This document shows positions 1 to 12,895 of a stretch of DNA of 64,000 nt, one piece after another. Numbering within the stretch: position 1 is the stretch's first letter; every line of letters starts with the position of its first letter. Location of the stretch: positions 2,799,501 to 2,863,500 of the forward strand of contig NC_088303.1 in assembly GCF_032854445.1 (NCBI RefSeq), read 5' to 3'. Source of the DNA: Liolophura sinensis (Eukaryota; Mollusca; Polyplacophora; Chitonida; Chitonidae). The notes beneath the pieces are model-generated. The model saw only the letters and a program-made list of their open reading frames with translations, was not told the origin of the DNA and did not search any database. Both the position numbers and the translations under genes were made by a program.

Positions 1-1835
1 GCTGTCAGTTTGGCTTTAACAACGAGACAAAAGATGATCAGTTCATAATGACTAAACCTTATTAAACCAGATTCATCCAGATTTCATGAGAACAGACTGG
101 CATGGTGTGGCATTGTCCACCAGTACATATTAAGTATAATGTCACGTTTTTTTTCCAACCTCAGAAATGAGTTTCCTCCCTTGGATTTTCAGTCTGTGAC
201 ATGTGATGTACAACTGGTTGTACTGTACATTCTGCATGTATTACCAGACCACTAATGTTTGTCCTTAATTTGCTGCAATTCTTTAACACTGAATTTGTTT
301 TTAGAATAGTGCTGGTATAAACAGATATGTTTTATTCACTGTTAAATTTTAAGAGATGTATGTAACAGGATTGTTCGTCTTCCTACATATTGTAAAGTTG
401 GCACAGAGTATATTTTTCCCTAGTGCCTGATAAACTGTTGAGTATTGTTAATGTAATGTGATACAAATTTAACCAGATCTTGATGAAAAAGAACCTCACC
501 CCTGATCAGTTTAGAGTGATTGTTATAAAATGATGTGATATGACGTTATATAATGTATAGTTTTTACTTGAAAAGCACTATTGCTCGTGTGGAAAATATA
601 ATTTTTAATTGCAAACTTGCATGTTAAGATAGCAAATATGACTTCATCAGAGAAAGTTTTAATGTTGTGGAACAAACTATGTGTAGTGTCAAGCTTTTGC
701 ACATGTTAAGGACAACATGGTTTCTAAATTCCACTCATGCATTAATATGAACTATGATACATTATTAAACCAATGTGTGGAAAAGCTAGTATTCATGCAT
801 GTAACTTAGTATTCAACCAGAAAAAGAGGTAGGAGCTTGGAAAATGGCTGCATCAGATGTACCCCCAAAACTTCTGTAATTAATTATGCCTTGGATGTTA
901 TGTTCATGTAGGCCTATAGCTGGTCTGCTCTTTAATGGGCACAGTCCTTTTCTAATCACGAAGAAAAAAAACAAGCATGCCAAATTCCTGATATTACAGA
1001 ATTATTTTCAAATACTGTCTTAGTTGAAGATTTGACCTTTACTCCTGTATGCTACATGTACAAGCCATTCCAACCACATGGTTACTTGTAGCTACACTGC
1101 TCCAAATCTGAACAAATAGCTGTCACACATTGCAGTCAATGTTTTGATCCTAGCTTCAGATAGTCTGATTTGCTCAATCTGAAGATAAACTATGAATTCT
1201 GCTATTATAGCTGTGAAATAGGGTTGATTAATATATCATATTTGTACTTGGTCTGCTTACGGTTGCATTTCTGTGAACACCAACATTTCTGTACAAAGTT
1301 CATTATCATCTGCTTACATATATAGTAAGCATTCAGCTGGCACCAGAATAATCGGTTGATCAGACTAATGGTACCAGTGTAAATTATTACGATGGGGCCT
1401 ACTTTCTGCCTGGTTCACAAGGCCCCAGTTATGTTGTAAGAGGCCTTTTTGCTGCAAAAGCCTTAAGGCTTTTTACTTCTCGTCTCAGAGAATTCTTGCT
1501 GGCAGGAAATATGATATTTTAATCAGTTTGACATATGCTACTTCTGTATAATTTGTTTTTGAGGTTGAAGTCTGAGAGTGTTTGTAGGCAAACAGTGCCT
1601 GCCCAACAGGTTGAGGCAACGTTTGAGTGTATATAAAGACAGGAGCTGTTAGCGAGTGTTGATGAAGTACTTGAGCCACGGACTGTCATTTTACCCTTCA
1701 TACTTGACAAATTGGAAAGGTTTGCGACAAGATTATATTTTGTGACTTTACTGTTCATTGTTGATGTATTTATCATGTCATTGTACTTAATACAAAGTGT
1801 ATTCATTTTAATAAAGAATTTTGTACAAAGAGTTC
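1..1835 (+). other. AT-rich non-coding stretch, possibly the 3' UTR of an upstream plus-strand gene
   Basis: No convincing coding exon is visible on either strand. The sequence is AT-rich and without tandem repeats, unlike the rest of the window. It ends in a canonical AATAAA at 1810-1815 followed by a GT-rich stretch, as expected for the 3' end of a plus-strand transcript whose coding part lies left of the window. That reading is an inference; it could equally be plain intergenic DNA with a chance AATAAA. Confidence 0.3.
1810..1815 (+). terminator. Candidate polyadenylation signal AATAAA
   Basis: A canonical AATAAA hexamer sits at the end of the AT-rich repeat-free block, with T/G-rich sequence within 40 bases downstream. 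It is weak evidence alone because AATAAA is common in AT-rich DNA. Confidence 0.3.
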
Positions 1836-1984
1836 AGACTTTTCCAATGCTATCACACCTGTTACTTGTAACTGTAATCTGCCTGAGGGTGGGGCTGGGG
1901 ATTAACCCATGACCTATTAAATCAATTTTGCTCTCATGGATTGGTCTTCGGTTTGTATTGCATAAGGGAAGGGTTCTTGGAGGA

Positions 1985-2234
1985 GTGAGTGAGTGAGTGC
2001 TTGGGGTTTAACGTCATACTCAACAATTTTTCAGTCATATGACGACGAAGGAATCATTAGGGTGCATGTACGTGTGATGTGCCTCCTTGTAGCAGGACGG
2101 ATTTCCACCGCTCTTTTATTTAGTGCTGCTTCACTGAGACGACTTACCGAAGGCAAGTAAGCCGCCCCGCCTGAGCCATTATACTGATACGGGCCAACCA
2201 GTCGTTGCACTATCCCCTTCATGCTGAACGCCAA
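1985..2234 (-). mobile_element. 5'-truncated SINE (family B), flanked by a 13-bp target-site duplication
   Basis: It shares its body with the fuller copy at 31291-31598. The minus-strand 3' end is a short CACT-repeat tail (seen as gtgagtgagtgagtg at 1985 onward). The tRNA-like head present in the other copy is missing at the right end, so the copy is 5'-truncated. The 13-base sequence ggttcttggagga occurs at 1972-1984 and again at 2235-2247 and is read as the target-site duplication. Confidence 0.75.
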
Positions 2235-2261
2235 GGTTCTTGGAGGAAGTCTGCTAGTGAC

Positions 2262-2480
2262 CTGTGGTTGGACGAGTTTCCTCAGGGCTCTGCCTGGATT
2301 CCTCCACCATAATGCTGGGTGCTGTTGTATGAAATAAAGAAATAAGATATTCCATGAGTTTTCCAAGTTAAAGGCACTAATCTTCCAATCATTAGGATGC
2401 ACAAGGTGTGGGTTCAAACCTGACCATGGCACTTATTTCCTCCACCTGTAAAACTGACTGCAACATCATATAAGTGAAAT
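2262..2480 (+). mobile_element. Fragments of SINE-like repeats
   Basis: Bases 2262-2335 match the 3' half of SINE family A (gacctgtggttgg, then ccaccataatgctggg). Bases 2360-2480 carry a tRNA B-box-like ggttcaaacc-type sequence followed by cctccacctgtaaaactgact, typical of another degenerate tRNA-derived SINE. Boundaries are approximate. Confidence 0.45.
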
Positions 2481-2876
2481 ATTGTGAAGTATCACATTAA
2501 AATAACAAAAAAATGAAGATTCTGGAGGTGTGGCACCTTGTAGGTTCCTGTTTACTCTAGGCTCCTGGGACCATGAAGCTGTCTAATAGCCTTGATTTCA
2601 AAACAACCCTTAGCACTAAGGGCAAGACTTCGCCTAGTAAAGGAACATTCATTAGTCACCTAACAGTACAGGAAGTGAGTATTGGTTTCAAGGATGTTGG
2701 GGCATTTTTGTTGTGATATTGAACTTTTTGCCAAACTTTTTCAAAACAGGTTGGTTGTTCGGAATTGAAACTTGGTACAAAGTCACAGATCAAGTTTGAA
2801 TTTGAGCCAATTCGTCCCTTAATCTTCTGTGCATTTTATTTTACTGTGGACTTTGATGGACCAAATCAGTAGAAGA

Positions 2877-3137
2877 TATTTATTTATTTGATTGGTGTTT
2901 GACACCATACCCAAGAATATTTCACTTATACAACAGCGGCCAGCATTATGTTGGGGTTAACCGAGCAGAGCCTGGGGGAAACCCACGACTATCTGCAGGT
3001 TGCTGACAGACCTTCCCACATATGGCCAGGGAGGAAGCCAGCATGAGTTGGACTTGAACTCAAATCGACCGCATTGGTGAGAGAGGCTCCTGTGTCATTA
3101 CGCTGCATTAGCGCCCTAACCAACTGAGCCTGAGTCC
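2877..3137 (-). mobile_element. SINE family A, near full length
   Basis: It is read on the minus strand with a tRNA-like head at the right (ggctcagttggttag-type A box around 3110-3130) and a tattta/aaat tail at the left (2877-2890). The diagnostic internal sequence tgggaaggtctg and the body match the plus-strand copy at 21133-21386. It is diverged, and no clear target-site duplication was identified. Confidence 0.75.
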
Positions 3138-3351
3138 CAGTAGATGGTAATGTTGCTACTTCCAGCGTACTAGTTTTAATACTAAGAGATACAGTTTATA
3201 GTTTTTCATGACAAACTGAACACCAAATCTGCATGTAAGTTCATGAAAAATTATTGAGCCTAGCATTTAACATCAATCAGATAAATGAATGTAATCTTCA
3301 GTGGGCCCTTGCTGGCATCACTCTTAGATCTCGTCCTCCATTTGTTATTCA

Positions 3352-5165
3352 GAAAACTCCTAAGTACTGCTCACATGGTCAGTACTAGTCTACTGTAGTG
3401 TTTCTTTGCGTTGCTCACAAGGCCAGTACTACTGGAGAGTTTCTTTGCGTTGCTCACATGGCCAATACTACTGTAGAGTTTCTTTGCGTTGCTCACATGG
3501 TCAGTACTAGTCTACTGTAGTGTTTCTTTGCATTGCTCACATGGCCAGTACTAGTCTACTGTAGTGTTTCTTTGCGTTGCTCACCTGGCCAGTACTACTG
3601 TAGAGTTTCTTTGCGTTGCTCACATGGCCAGTACTAGTCTACTCTAGTGTTTCTTTGCGTTGCTCACATGGCCAGTACTACTGTAGAGTTTCTTTGCGTT
3701 GCTCACATGGTCAGTACTAGTCTACTGTAGTGTTTCTTTGCATTGCTCACATGGCCAGTACTAGTTTACAGTAGTGTTTCTTTGCGTTGCTCACCTGGCC
3801 AGTACTACTGTAGAGTTTCTTTGCGTTGCTCACATGGCCAGTACTAGTCTACTCTAGTGTTTCTTTGCGTTGCTCACATGGCCAGTACTACTGTAGAGTT
3901 TCTTTGCGTTGCTCACATGGTCAGTACTAGTCTACTCTAGTGTTTCTTTGTGTTGCTCACATGGCCAGTACTACTGGAGAGTTTCTTTGCGTTGCTTACA
4001 TGGCCAGTACTACTGTAGTGTTTCTTTGTGTTGCTCACATGGCCAGTACTACTGTAGAGTTTCTTTGCGTTGCTCGCATGGTCAGTACTAGTCTACTGTA
4101 GTGTTTCTTTGCGTTGCTCATATGGCCAGTACTACTGTAGAGTTTCTTTATATTGCTCACATGGTCAGTACTAGTCTACTGTAGTGTTTCTTTGCATTCC
4201 TCACATGGCCAGTACTAGTCTACTCTATTGTTTCTTTGCGTTGCTTACATGGCCAGTACTGCTGGAGAGTTTCTTTGCGTTGCTCACATGGCCAGAACTA
4301 CTGTAGTGTTTCTTTGCATTGTTCCCATGGCCAGTACTAGTCTACTCTAGTGTTTCTTTGCGTTGCTCACATGGCCAGTACTACTGGAGAGTTTCTTTGC
4401 GTTGCTCACATGGCCAGTACTACTGGAGAGTTTCTTTGCGTTGCTCACATGGTCAGTACTAGTATACTGTAGTGTTTCTTTGCGTTGCTCACCTGGCCAG
4501 TACTGGTCTACTCTAGTGTTTCTTTGCGTTGCTCACCTGGCCAGTACTAGTCTACTGTAGTGTTTCTTTGCGTTTCTCACATGGCCAGTACTACTGGAGA
4601 GTTTTTTTGGCATTGCTCACATGGTCAGTACTAGTCTACTGTAGTGTTTCTTTGCGTTGCTCACATGGTCAGTACTAGTCTACTGTAGTGTTTCTTTGCG
4701 TTGCTCACATGGCCAGTACTAGTCTACAGTAGTGTTTCTTTGTGTTGCTCACATGGTCAGTACTAGTCTACTGTAGTGTTTCTTTGTGTTGCTCACATGG
4801 TCAGTACTAGTCTACTGTAGTGTTTTTTTGCGTTGCTCACATGGCCAGCACTACTGTAGAGTTTCTTTGCGTTGCTCACATGGCCAGTACTAGTCTACTC
4901 TAGTGTTTCTTTGCGTTGCTCACATGGCCAGTACTGCTGTAGAGTTTCTTTGCGCTGCTCCACATGGCCAGTACTAGTCTACTCTAGTGTTTGTTTGTGT
5001 TGCTCACATGGCCAGTACTAGTCTACTGTAGTGTTTCTTTGCGTTGCTCACATGGCCAGTATTAGTTTACTCTAGTGTTTCTTTGCGTTGCTCACATGGC
5101 CAGTACTGCTGGAGAGTTTCTTTGTGTTGCTCACGTGGCCAGTACTACTGTACTGTTTCTTTGCA
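3352..5165. repeat. Minisatellite, 39-bp and 44-bp unit variants
   Basis: About 40 copies of a unit containing gctcacatggccagtac and gtttctttgcgttgc. Two length classes differ by an insertion beside agtact (agtactactgtagag versus agtactagtctactgtagtg) and are interspersed. Short open frames here are by-products of the repeat. It carries no recognisable gene. Confidence 0.95.
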
Positions 5166-5388
5166 TTTCAGTATAATGATATTCAGTTATGTAATCTACA
5201 ATTTTAAAGACATAGAATAGGTAGCAAGGCTAATAAAGAGCTTACGCCTGTATGAGACACATGAATGCAAAACTTCAGCTAAATGCATGAAGAGCTGAAA
5301 TCGTGACTGTGGTAACTTACAGAATTAATATGCTCACAGAGCATCAACTTCTGGTCAATACATACAATACTTTTTAAAATACCAATTC

Positions 5389-5556
5389 TCTCAGGCCGTA
5401 AGTGGGAAGGTCTGCCAGCAACCTGCGGATGGCCTTGGGTTTCCACCGGGCTGTGCCCGGTTTCCACCCACCATAATGCTGGCAGCCATTGTATAAGTGA
5501 AATATTCTTGAGTACGGCGTAAAACACCAATCAAAAAAATAAATAAATAAATAAAT
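5389..5556 (+). mobile_element. 5'-truncated SINE family A nested in the dispersed element
   Basis: It contains the internal gtgggaaggtctgccagcaa region through gagtacggcgtaaaac and an (aaat)n tail, but lacks the tRNA-like head. The 13-base flanks aaaataccaattc (5376-5388) and aaaataccaactc (5557-5569) match at 12 of 13 positions and look like a target-site duplication. The insertion splits sequence that is contiguous in related copies. Confidence 0.7.
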
Positions 5557-5739
5557 AAAATACCAACTCCAAAAATTTGTTTAACATTGATTCTAACAGA
5601 TAATGCACTAAGTCAGGAATTCAGTAATTTATGGTACAGGTACTTAATACATACACACGGAATCAACAAATCAACGTACACACGGAATATCCCCCAGCGT
5701 TATCCTGCTTTACATGTGTGCAGTACTTTTTGAGAAACC

Positions 5740-8700
5740 ACCCCTAACACTTTGTTGAACATTGATTCTTATGCACAATCCTGAGCTCAATACCTGCAGT
5801 CCATTTTAAGATACCTCCCATAACGTTTTGTTGAACATTGATTCTTATGCACAGTCCTGAGCTCAGTACCTGCAGTCCATTTTAAGATACCATACCTAAA
5901 ACTTTATTGAACATTGCTTCTTATGCACAATCCTGAGCTCAGTACCTGCAGTCCATTTTAAGATACCATCCCTAACACTTTGTTGAACATTGATTCTTAT
6001 GTACAATCCTGAGCTCAATACCTGCAGTCCATTTTAAGATACCACCCCTAACACTTTGTTGAACATTGATTCTTATGCACAATCCTGAGCTCAATACCTG
6101 CAGTCCATTTTAAGATACCATCCCTAACGCTTTGTTGAACATTGATTCTTATGCACAATCCTGAGCTCAGTACCTGCAGTCCATTTTAAGATACCATCCC
6201 TAACACTTTGTTGAACATTGATTCTTATGTACAATCCTGAGCTCAATACCTGCAGTCCATTTTAAGATACCACCCATAACACTTTGTTGAACATTGATTC
6301 TTATGCACAATCCTGAGCTCAGTACCTGCAGTCCATTTTAAGATACCATCCCTAACACTTTGTTGAACATTGCTTCTTATGCACAATCCTGAGCTCAGTA
6401 CCTGCAGTCCATTTTAAGATACCATCCCTAACACTTTGTTGAACATTGCTTCTTATGCACAATCCTGAGCTCAGTACCTGCAGTCCATTTTAAGATACCA
6501 TCCCTAACACTTTGTTGAACATTGATTCTTATGTACAATCCTGAGCTCAATACCTGCAGTCCATTTTAAGATACCACCCATAACACTTTGTTGAACATTG
6601 ATTCTTATGCACAATCCTGAGCTCAGTACCTGCAGTCCATTTTAAGATACCATCCCTAACACTTTGTTGAACATTGCTTCTTATGCACAATCCTGAGCTC
6701 AGTACCTGCAGTCCATTTTAAGATACCATCCCTAACACTTTGTTGAACATTGCTTCTTATGCACAATCCTGAGCTCAGTACCTGCAGTCCATTTTAAGAT
6801 ACCATCCCTAACACTTTGTTGAACATTGATTGTTATGCACAATCCTGAGCTCAGTACCTGCAGTCCATTTTAAGATACCATCCCTAACACTTTGTTGAAC
6901 AATGATTCTTATGCACAATCCTGAGCTCAATACCTGCAGTCCATTTTAAGATACCACCCCTAACGCTTTGTTGAACATTGATTCTTATGCACAATCCTGA
7001 GCTCAGTACCTGCAGTCCAATTTAAGATACCATCCCTAACATTTGTTGAACATTGATTCTTATGCACAATCCTGAGCTCAATACCTGCAGCCCATTTTAA
7101 GATACCACCCATAACGCTTTGTTGAACATTGATTGTTATGCACAATCCTGAGCTCAGTACCTGCAGTCCATTTTAAGATACCACCCCTAAAGCTTTGTTG
7201 AACATTGATTCTTATGCACAATCCTGAGCTCAATACCTGCAGTCCATTTTAAGATACCACCCCTAATGCTTTGTTGAACATTGATTCTTATGCACAATCC
7301 TGAGTTCAATACCTGCAGCCCATTTTAAGATACCATCCCTAACGCTTTGTTGAACATTGATTCTTATGCACAATCCTGAGCTCAGTACCTGCAGTCCATT
7401 TTAAGATACCATCCCTAACACTTTGTTGAACATTGATTCTTATGCACAGTCCTGAGCTCAGTACCTGCAGTCCATTTTAAGATACCACCCGTAACACTTT
7501 GTTGAACATTGATTCTTATGCACAGTCCTGAGCTCAATACCTGCAGTCCATTTTAAGATACCACCCCTAACACTTTGTTGAACATTGATTCTTATGCACA
7601 GTCCTGAGCTCAGTACCTGCAGTCCATTTTAAGATACCACCCCTAACACTTTGTTGAACATTGATTGTTATGCACAATCCTGAGCTCAGTACCTGCAGTC
7701 CATTTTAAGATACCACCCCTAACACTTTGTTGAACATTGATTGTTATGCACAATCCTGAGCTCAATACCTGCAGTCCATTTTAAGATACCATCCCTAACA
7801 CTTTGTTGAACATTGATTCTTATGCACAGTCCTGAGCTCAGTACCTGCAGTCCATTTTAAGATACCACCCGTAACACTTTGTTGAACATTGATTCTTATG
7901 CACAATCCTGAGCTCAGTACCTGCAGTCCATTTTAAGATACCACCCCTAACACTTTGTTGAACATTGATTCTTATGCACAGTCCTGAGCTCAGTACATGC
8001 AGTCCATTTTAAGATACCACCCCTAACACTTTGTTGAACATTGATTCTTATGCACAATCCTAAGCTCAGTACCTGCAGTCCATTTTAAGATACCATCCCT
8101 AACATTTTGTTGAACATTGATTCTTATGCACAATCCTAAGCTCAATACCTGCAGTCCATTTTAAGATACCATCCCTAACACTTTGTTGAACATTGATTCT
8201 TATGCACAATCCTGAGCTCAATACCTGCAGTCCATTTTAAGATACCATCCCTAACGCTTTGTTGAACATTGATTCTTATGCACAATCCTGAGCTCAATAC
8301 CTGCAGTCCATTTTAAGGTACCACCCTTAACGCTTTGTTGATCATTGATTCTTATGTACAATCCTGAGCTCAATACCTGCAGTCCATTTTAAGATACCAT
8401 CCCTAACACTTTGTTGAACATTGATTGTTATGCACAATCCTGAGCTCAATACCTGCAGCCCATTTTAAGATACCATCCCTAAAGCTTTGTTGAACATTGA
8501 TTCTTATGCACAATCCTGAGCTCAATACCTGCAGCCCATTTTAAGATACCACCCATAACGCTTTGTTGAACATTGATTCTTATGTACAATCCTGAGCTCA
8601 GTACCTGCAGTCCATTTTAAGATACCATCCCTAACGCTTTGTTGAAAATTGATTTTTATGCACAATCCTGAGCTCAGTACCTGCAGTCCATTTTAAGATA

Positions 8701-11690
8701 CCATCCCTAACGCTTTGTTGAACATTGATTCTTATGCACAATCCTGAGCTCAGTACCTGCAGTCCATTTTAAGATACCACCCCTAACACTTTGTTGAACA
8801 TTGATTCTTATGCACTGTCCTGAGCTCAGTACCTGCAGTCCATTTTAAGATACCACCCATAACACTTTGTTGAACATTGATTCTTATGCACAATCCTGAG
8901 TTCAATACCTGCAGTCCATTTTAAGATACCATCCCTAATACTTTGTTGAACATTAATTGTTATGCACAATCCTGAGCTCAATACCTGCAGTCCATTTTAA
9001 GATACCATCCCTAACGGTTTGTTGAACAATGATTCTTATGGACAATCCTGAGCTCAGTACCTGCAGTCCATTTTAAGATACCACCCCTAACGCTTTGTTG
9101 AACATTGCTTCTTATGCACAGTCCTGAGCTCAGTACTGCAGTCCATTTTAAAATACCACCCGTAACACTTTGTTGAACATTGATTTTTATGCACAATCCT
9201 GAGCTCAATACCTGCAGTCCATTTTAAGATACCACCCTTAACGCTTTGTTGAACATTGATTCTTATGCACAATCCTGAGCTCAATACCTGCAGTCCATTT
9301 TAAGATACCACCCTTAACACTTTGTTGAACATTGATTCTTATGCACAATCCTGAGCTCAGTACCTGCAGTCCATTTTAAGATACCATCCCTAACACTTTG
9401 TTGAACATTGATTCTTATGCACAATCCTGAGCTCAATGCCTGCAGCCCATTTTTAAGATACCACCCCTAACGCTTTGTTGAACATTGATTCTTATGCACA
9501 ATCCTGAGTTCAGTACCTGCAGTCCATTTTAAGATACCACCCCTAACACTTTGTTGAACATTGATTCTTATGTACAATCCTGAGCTCAGTACCTGCAGTC
9601 CATTTTAAGATACCATCCCTAATGCTTTGTTGAACATTGATTCTTATGCACAATCCTGAGCTCAATACCTGCAGTCCATTTTAAGATACCATCCCTAACA
9701 CTTTGTTGAACATTGATTCTTATGCACAATCCTGAGCTCAATACCTGCAGTCCATTTTAAGATACCATCCCTAACACTTTGTTGAACATTGATTCTTATG
9801 CACAATCCTGAGCTCAATACCTGCAGTCCATTTTAAGATACCACCCCTAACATTTTGTTGAACATTGATTCTTATGCACAATCCTGAGCTCAGTACCTGC
9901 AGTCCATTTTAAGATACCATCCCTAACACTTTGTTGAACATTGATTCTTATGCACAATCCTGAGCTCAATACCTGCAGTCCATTTTAAGATACCATCCCT
10001 AACGCTTTGTTGAACATTGATTCTTATGCACAATCCTGAGCTCAGTACCTGCAGTCCATTTTAAGATACCATCCCTAACGCTTTGTTGAACATTGATTCT
10101 TATGCACAATCCTGAGCTCAGTACCTGCAGTCCATTTTAAGATACCACCCCTAATGCTTTGTTGAACATTGATTGTTATGCACAATCCTGAGCTCAGTAC
10201 CTGCAGCCCATTTTAAGATACCATCCCTAACATTTTGTTGAACATTGATTCTTATGCACAGTCCTGAGCTCAGTACCTGCAGTCCATTTTAAGATACCAC
10301 CCATAACGCTTTGTTGAAAATTGATTTTTATGCACAATCCTGAGCTCAATACCTGCAGTCCATTTTAAGATACCACCCTTAACGCTTTGTTGAACATTGA
10401 TTCTTATGCACAATCCTGAGCTCAATACCTGCAGTCCATTTTAAGATACCACCCTTAACACTTTGTTGAACATTGATTCTTATGCACAATCCTGAGCTCA
10501 GTACCTGCAGTCCATTTTAAGATACCATCCCTAACACTTTGTTGAACATTGATTCTTATGCACAATCCTGAGCTCAATGCCTGCAGTCCATTTTTAAGAT
10601 ACCACCCCTAACGCTTTGTTGAACATTGATTCTTATGCACAATCCTGAGTTCAGTACCTGCAGTCCATTTTAAGATACCACCCCTAACACTTTGTTGAAC
10701 ATTGATTGTTATGCACAATCCTGAGCTCAGTACCTGCAGTCCATTTTAAGATACCATCCCTAATGCTTTGTTGAACATTGATTCTTATGCACAATCCTGA
10801 GCTCAATACCTGCAGTCCATTTTAAGATACCATCCCTAACGCTTTGTTGAACATTGATTCTTATGCACAATCCTGAGCTCAGTACCTGCAGTCCATTTTA
10901 AGATACCATCCCTAATGCTTTGTTGAACATTGCTTCTTATGCACAATCCTGAGCTCAATACCTGCAGTCCATTTTAAGATACCATCCCTAACACTTTGTT
11001 GAACATTGATTCTTATGCACAATCCTGAGCTCAATACCTGCAGTCCATTTTAAGATACCACCCCTAACATTTTGTTGAACATTGATTCTTATGCACAATC
11101 CTGAGCTCAGTACCTGCAGTCCATTTTAAGATACCATCCCTAACACTTTGTTGAACATTGATTCTTATGCACAATCCTGAGCTCAATACCTGCAGTCCAT
11201 TTTAAGATACCATCCCTAACGCTTTGTTGAACATTGATTCTTATGCACAATCCTGAGCTCAGTACCTGCAGTCCATTTTAAGATACCATCCCTAACGCTT
11301 TGTTGAACATTGATTCTTATGCACAATCCTGAGCTCAGTACCTGCAGTCCATTTTAAGATACCATCCCTAACACTTTGTTGAACATTGATTGTTATGCAC
11401 AATCCTGAGCTCAGTACCTGCAGTCCATTTTAAGATACCATCCCTAACGCTTTGTTGAACATTGATTCTTATGCACAATCCTGAGCTCAGTACCTGCAGT
11501 CCATTTTAAGATACCACCCCTAATGCTTTGTTGAACATTGATTCTTATGCACAATCCTGAGCTCAGTACCTGCAGTCCATTTTAAGATACCATCCCTAAC
11601 ACTTTGTTGAACATTGATTCTTATGTACAATCCTGAGCTCAATACCTGCAGTCCATTTTAAGATACCACCCCTAACATTTTATCAACATT
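5740..11690. repeat. 76-bp satellite array, about 78 copies
   Basis: The unit contains cactttgttgaacattgatt, cttatgcacaatcctgagct and acctgcagtccattttaag. Each copy has SacI-type gagctc and PstI-type ctgcag sites. Variants (a/g, c/t at a few positions) recur in blocks. A 1,141-bp block (15 units plus one base) is visible because a rare variant (caatgcctgcag followed by an extra T) occurs at about 9436 and 10577. Confidence 0.97.
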
Positions 11691-11746
11691 ACTTTCTGTA
11701 TTATTGGATGTTGATGGTAACGCCCAGGGTTACGACATAAGCCAGG

Positions 11747-11763
11747 CCTGTATTATATACAGG
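11747..11763. other. Terminal hairpin of dispersed element, copy 1
   Basis: The sequence cctgtattatatacagg forms a 7-bp stem with a 3-base loop. It sits at the right end of the element, just before gtgagctaaaa. The matching position in copy 2 (20779-20799) also forms a hairpin, with different stem bases. Confidence 0.55.
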
Positions 11764-11775
11764 TGAGCTAAAAAG

Positions 11776-12715
11776 GGCTTTGTTCTTCTCTGCCTTGATG
11801 TGCCTTCCATTTACCTTATTAAATTCACCCTGGATCTTGACTTCATCACGTTTATACAGTTTACTTCTTTAGGTTGAGAGCTCCATGCCACACGTTTAAA
11901 TAAACAAGTCAGAATGACATATTGTGAAACACAAACAATGCATTTATTCATTATCAGAATCACAATATTGCGGGTGCTTTGGAAGAAAAAATAAGTATGA
12001 TAATCATGAGGGTTGTGAATAAAAATCAAAATTTTTATCAAATGAAATCTGATGAAAATAAAAATCCTGCACTATTCTTAGTTGCAATTCTCTACACAAT
12101 GCTTTAACAATATTAAACAAAACCTTTCTCATTTTCAATACTTTACATCAGTTTTCAACAAAGGAACTAATCCCAGACATGACAATCCTCTCTGGTCATT
12201 AAAAACAATAAAGATATTGTTTAACAACAATTACAAAAACACAATAAACCATGTTGACTTTTGGCATTAAAACAGACTCTTGAATACCAATGATCAACCA
12301 TAATGGGTACTCTGGGTGTCATCAATATAATGTGATTGAAATACTGCCGATGTGACATTATTTGTTCATTTCAAAGGAGTTATATATATTTACAGAACAC
12401 CGAGATTAATTCATGTGCACGTAGGTATATATGATTGGATTGATGTAGGTGTTGTTGGCACATGTCCTTGACCCTTTGTTGTTTCATATACATGTATGTA
12501 GCCCTGACTATAGTCCATACCTCAACAGAAATTGGACTACATTAGTTCATTTCTTCATGAGCACACATATTTGTGAATCCTTCACCAGATTTCTTGTTTA
12601 AAGAAATAATGTTTATGCTATAACACCATATTTAGGAGATGTGATTTATCAATACTCAAATGATATAGATTATATATGAAAATTTATAATGTAGACCCCG
12701 ATCTCTGAGATAATT
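11776..12715. other. Unassigned AT-rich sequence
   Basis: No exon, array or recognised mobile element was found here. It is AT-rich with short chance open frames. It separates the 76-bp array from the 48-bp array. Confidence 0.5.
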
Positions 12716-12724
12716 AACAGATTT

Positions 12725-12895
12725 TCTCTGTTTATTTATTTAATCGTTGTTTAAGGTCATACTCAATGAATTTTAAAAGAAATGGTTGGTGTCCACAATA
12801 AACCACTCACCTTCAGGCAAGACTGTGACAAACTTTCCCATGTGTGACATACAGATAAGCACACCATATTGGCGCAAGACAAGTGAAGTTATCAA
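12725..12895. mobile_element. Degenerate SINE-like repeat (family C)
   Basis: It begins with tttatttatttaatcgttg and contains gtgacaaactttccc and gacatacagataagcacac. A related copy is at 33000-33200, where gacgaacattccta and gatatacagatatgcacac align. Orientation is uncertain. Confidence 0.5.

Larger units (their letters stand above)
5310..11775. mobile_element. Dispersed element carrying a large internal satellite (copy 1)
   Basis: Both ends are shared with 20041-20810. The left block has attaatatgctcacagagca and tcaggaattcagtaa. The right block has ctgcagtccattttaagata, then tattattggatg, and a terminal hairpin at 11747-11763. Between them lies the 76-bp array. Non-coding elements with internal tandem repeats and a terminal hairpin are known in bivalves (pearl-like and Helentron-like elements). 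Assignment to that class is an inference; no Rep/helicase coding sequence is present. A SINE is inserted at about 5389-5556. Confidence 0.5.

Noticed and set aside
2031-2432. 133-codon minus-strand open frame
   Set aside because: It runs across a SINE and SINE fragments and has no protein-family signal.
5740-11690. CRISPR array
   Set aside because: Units are contiguous with no unique spacers, and the DNA is eukaryotic.
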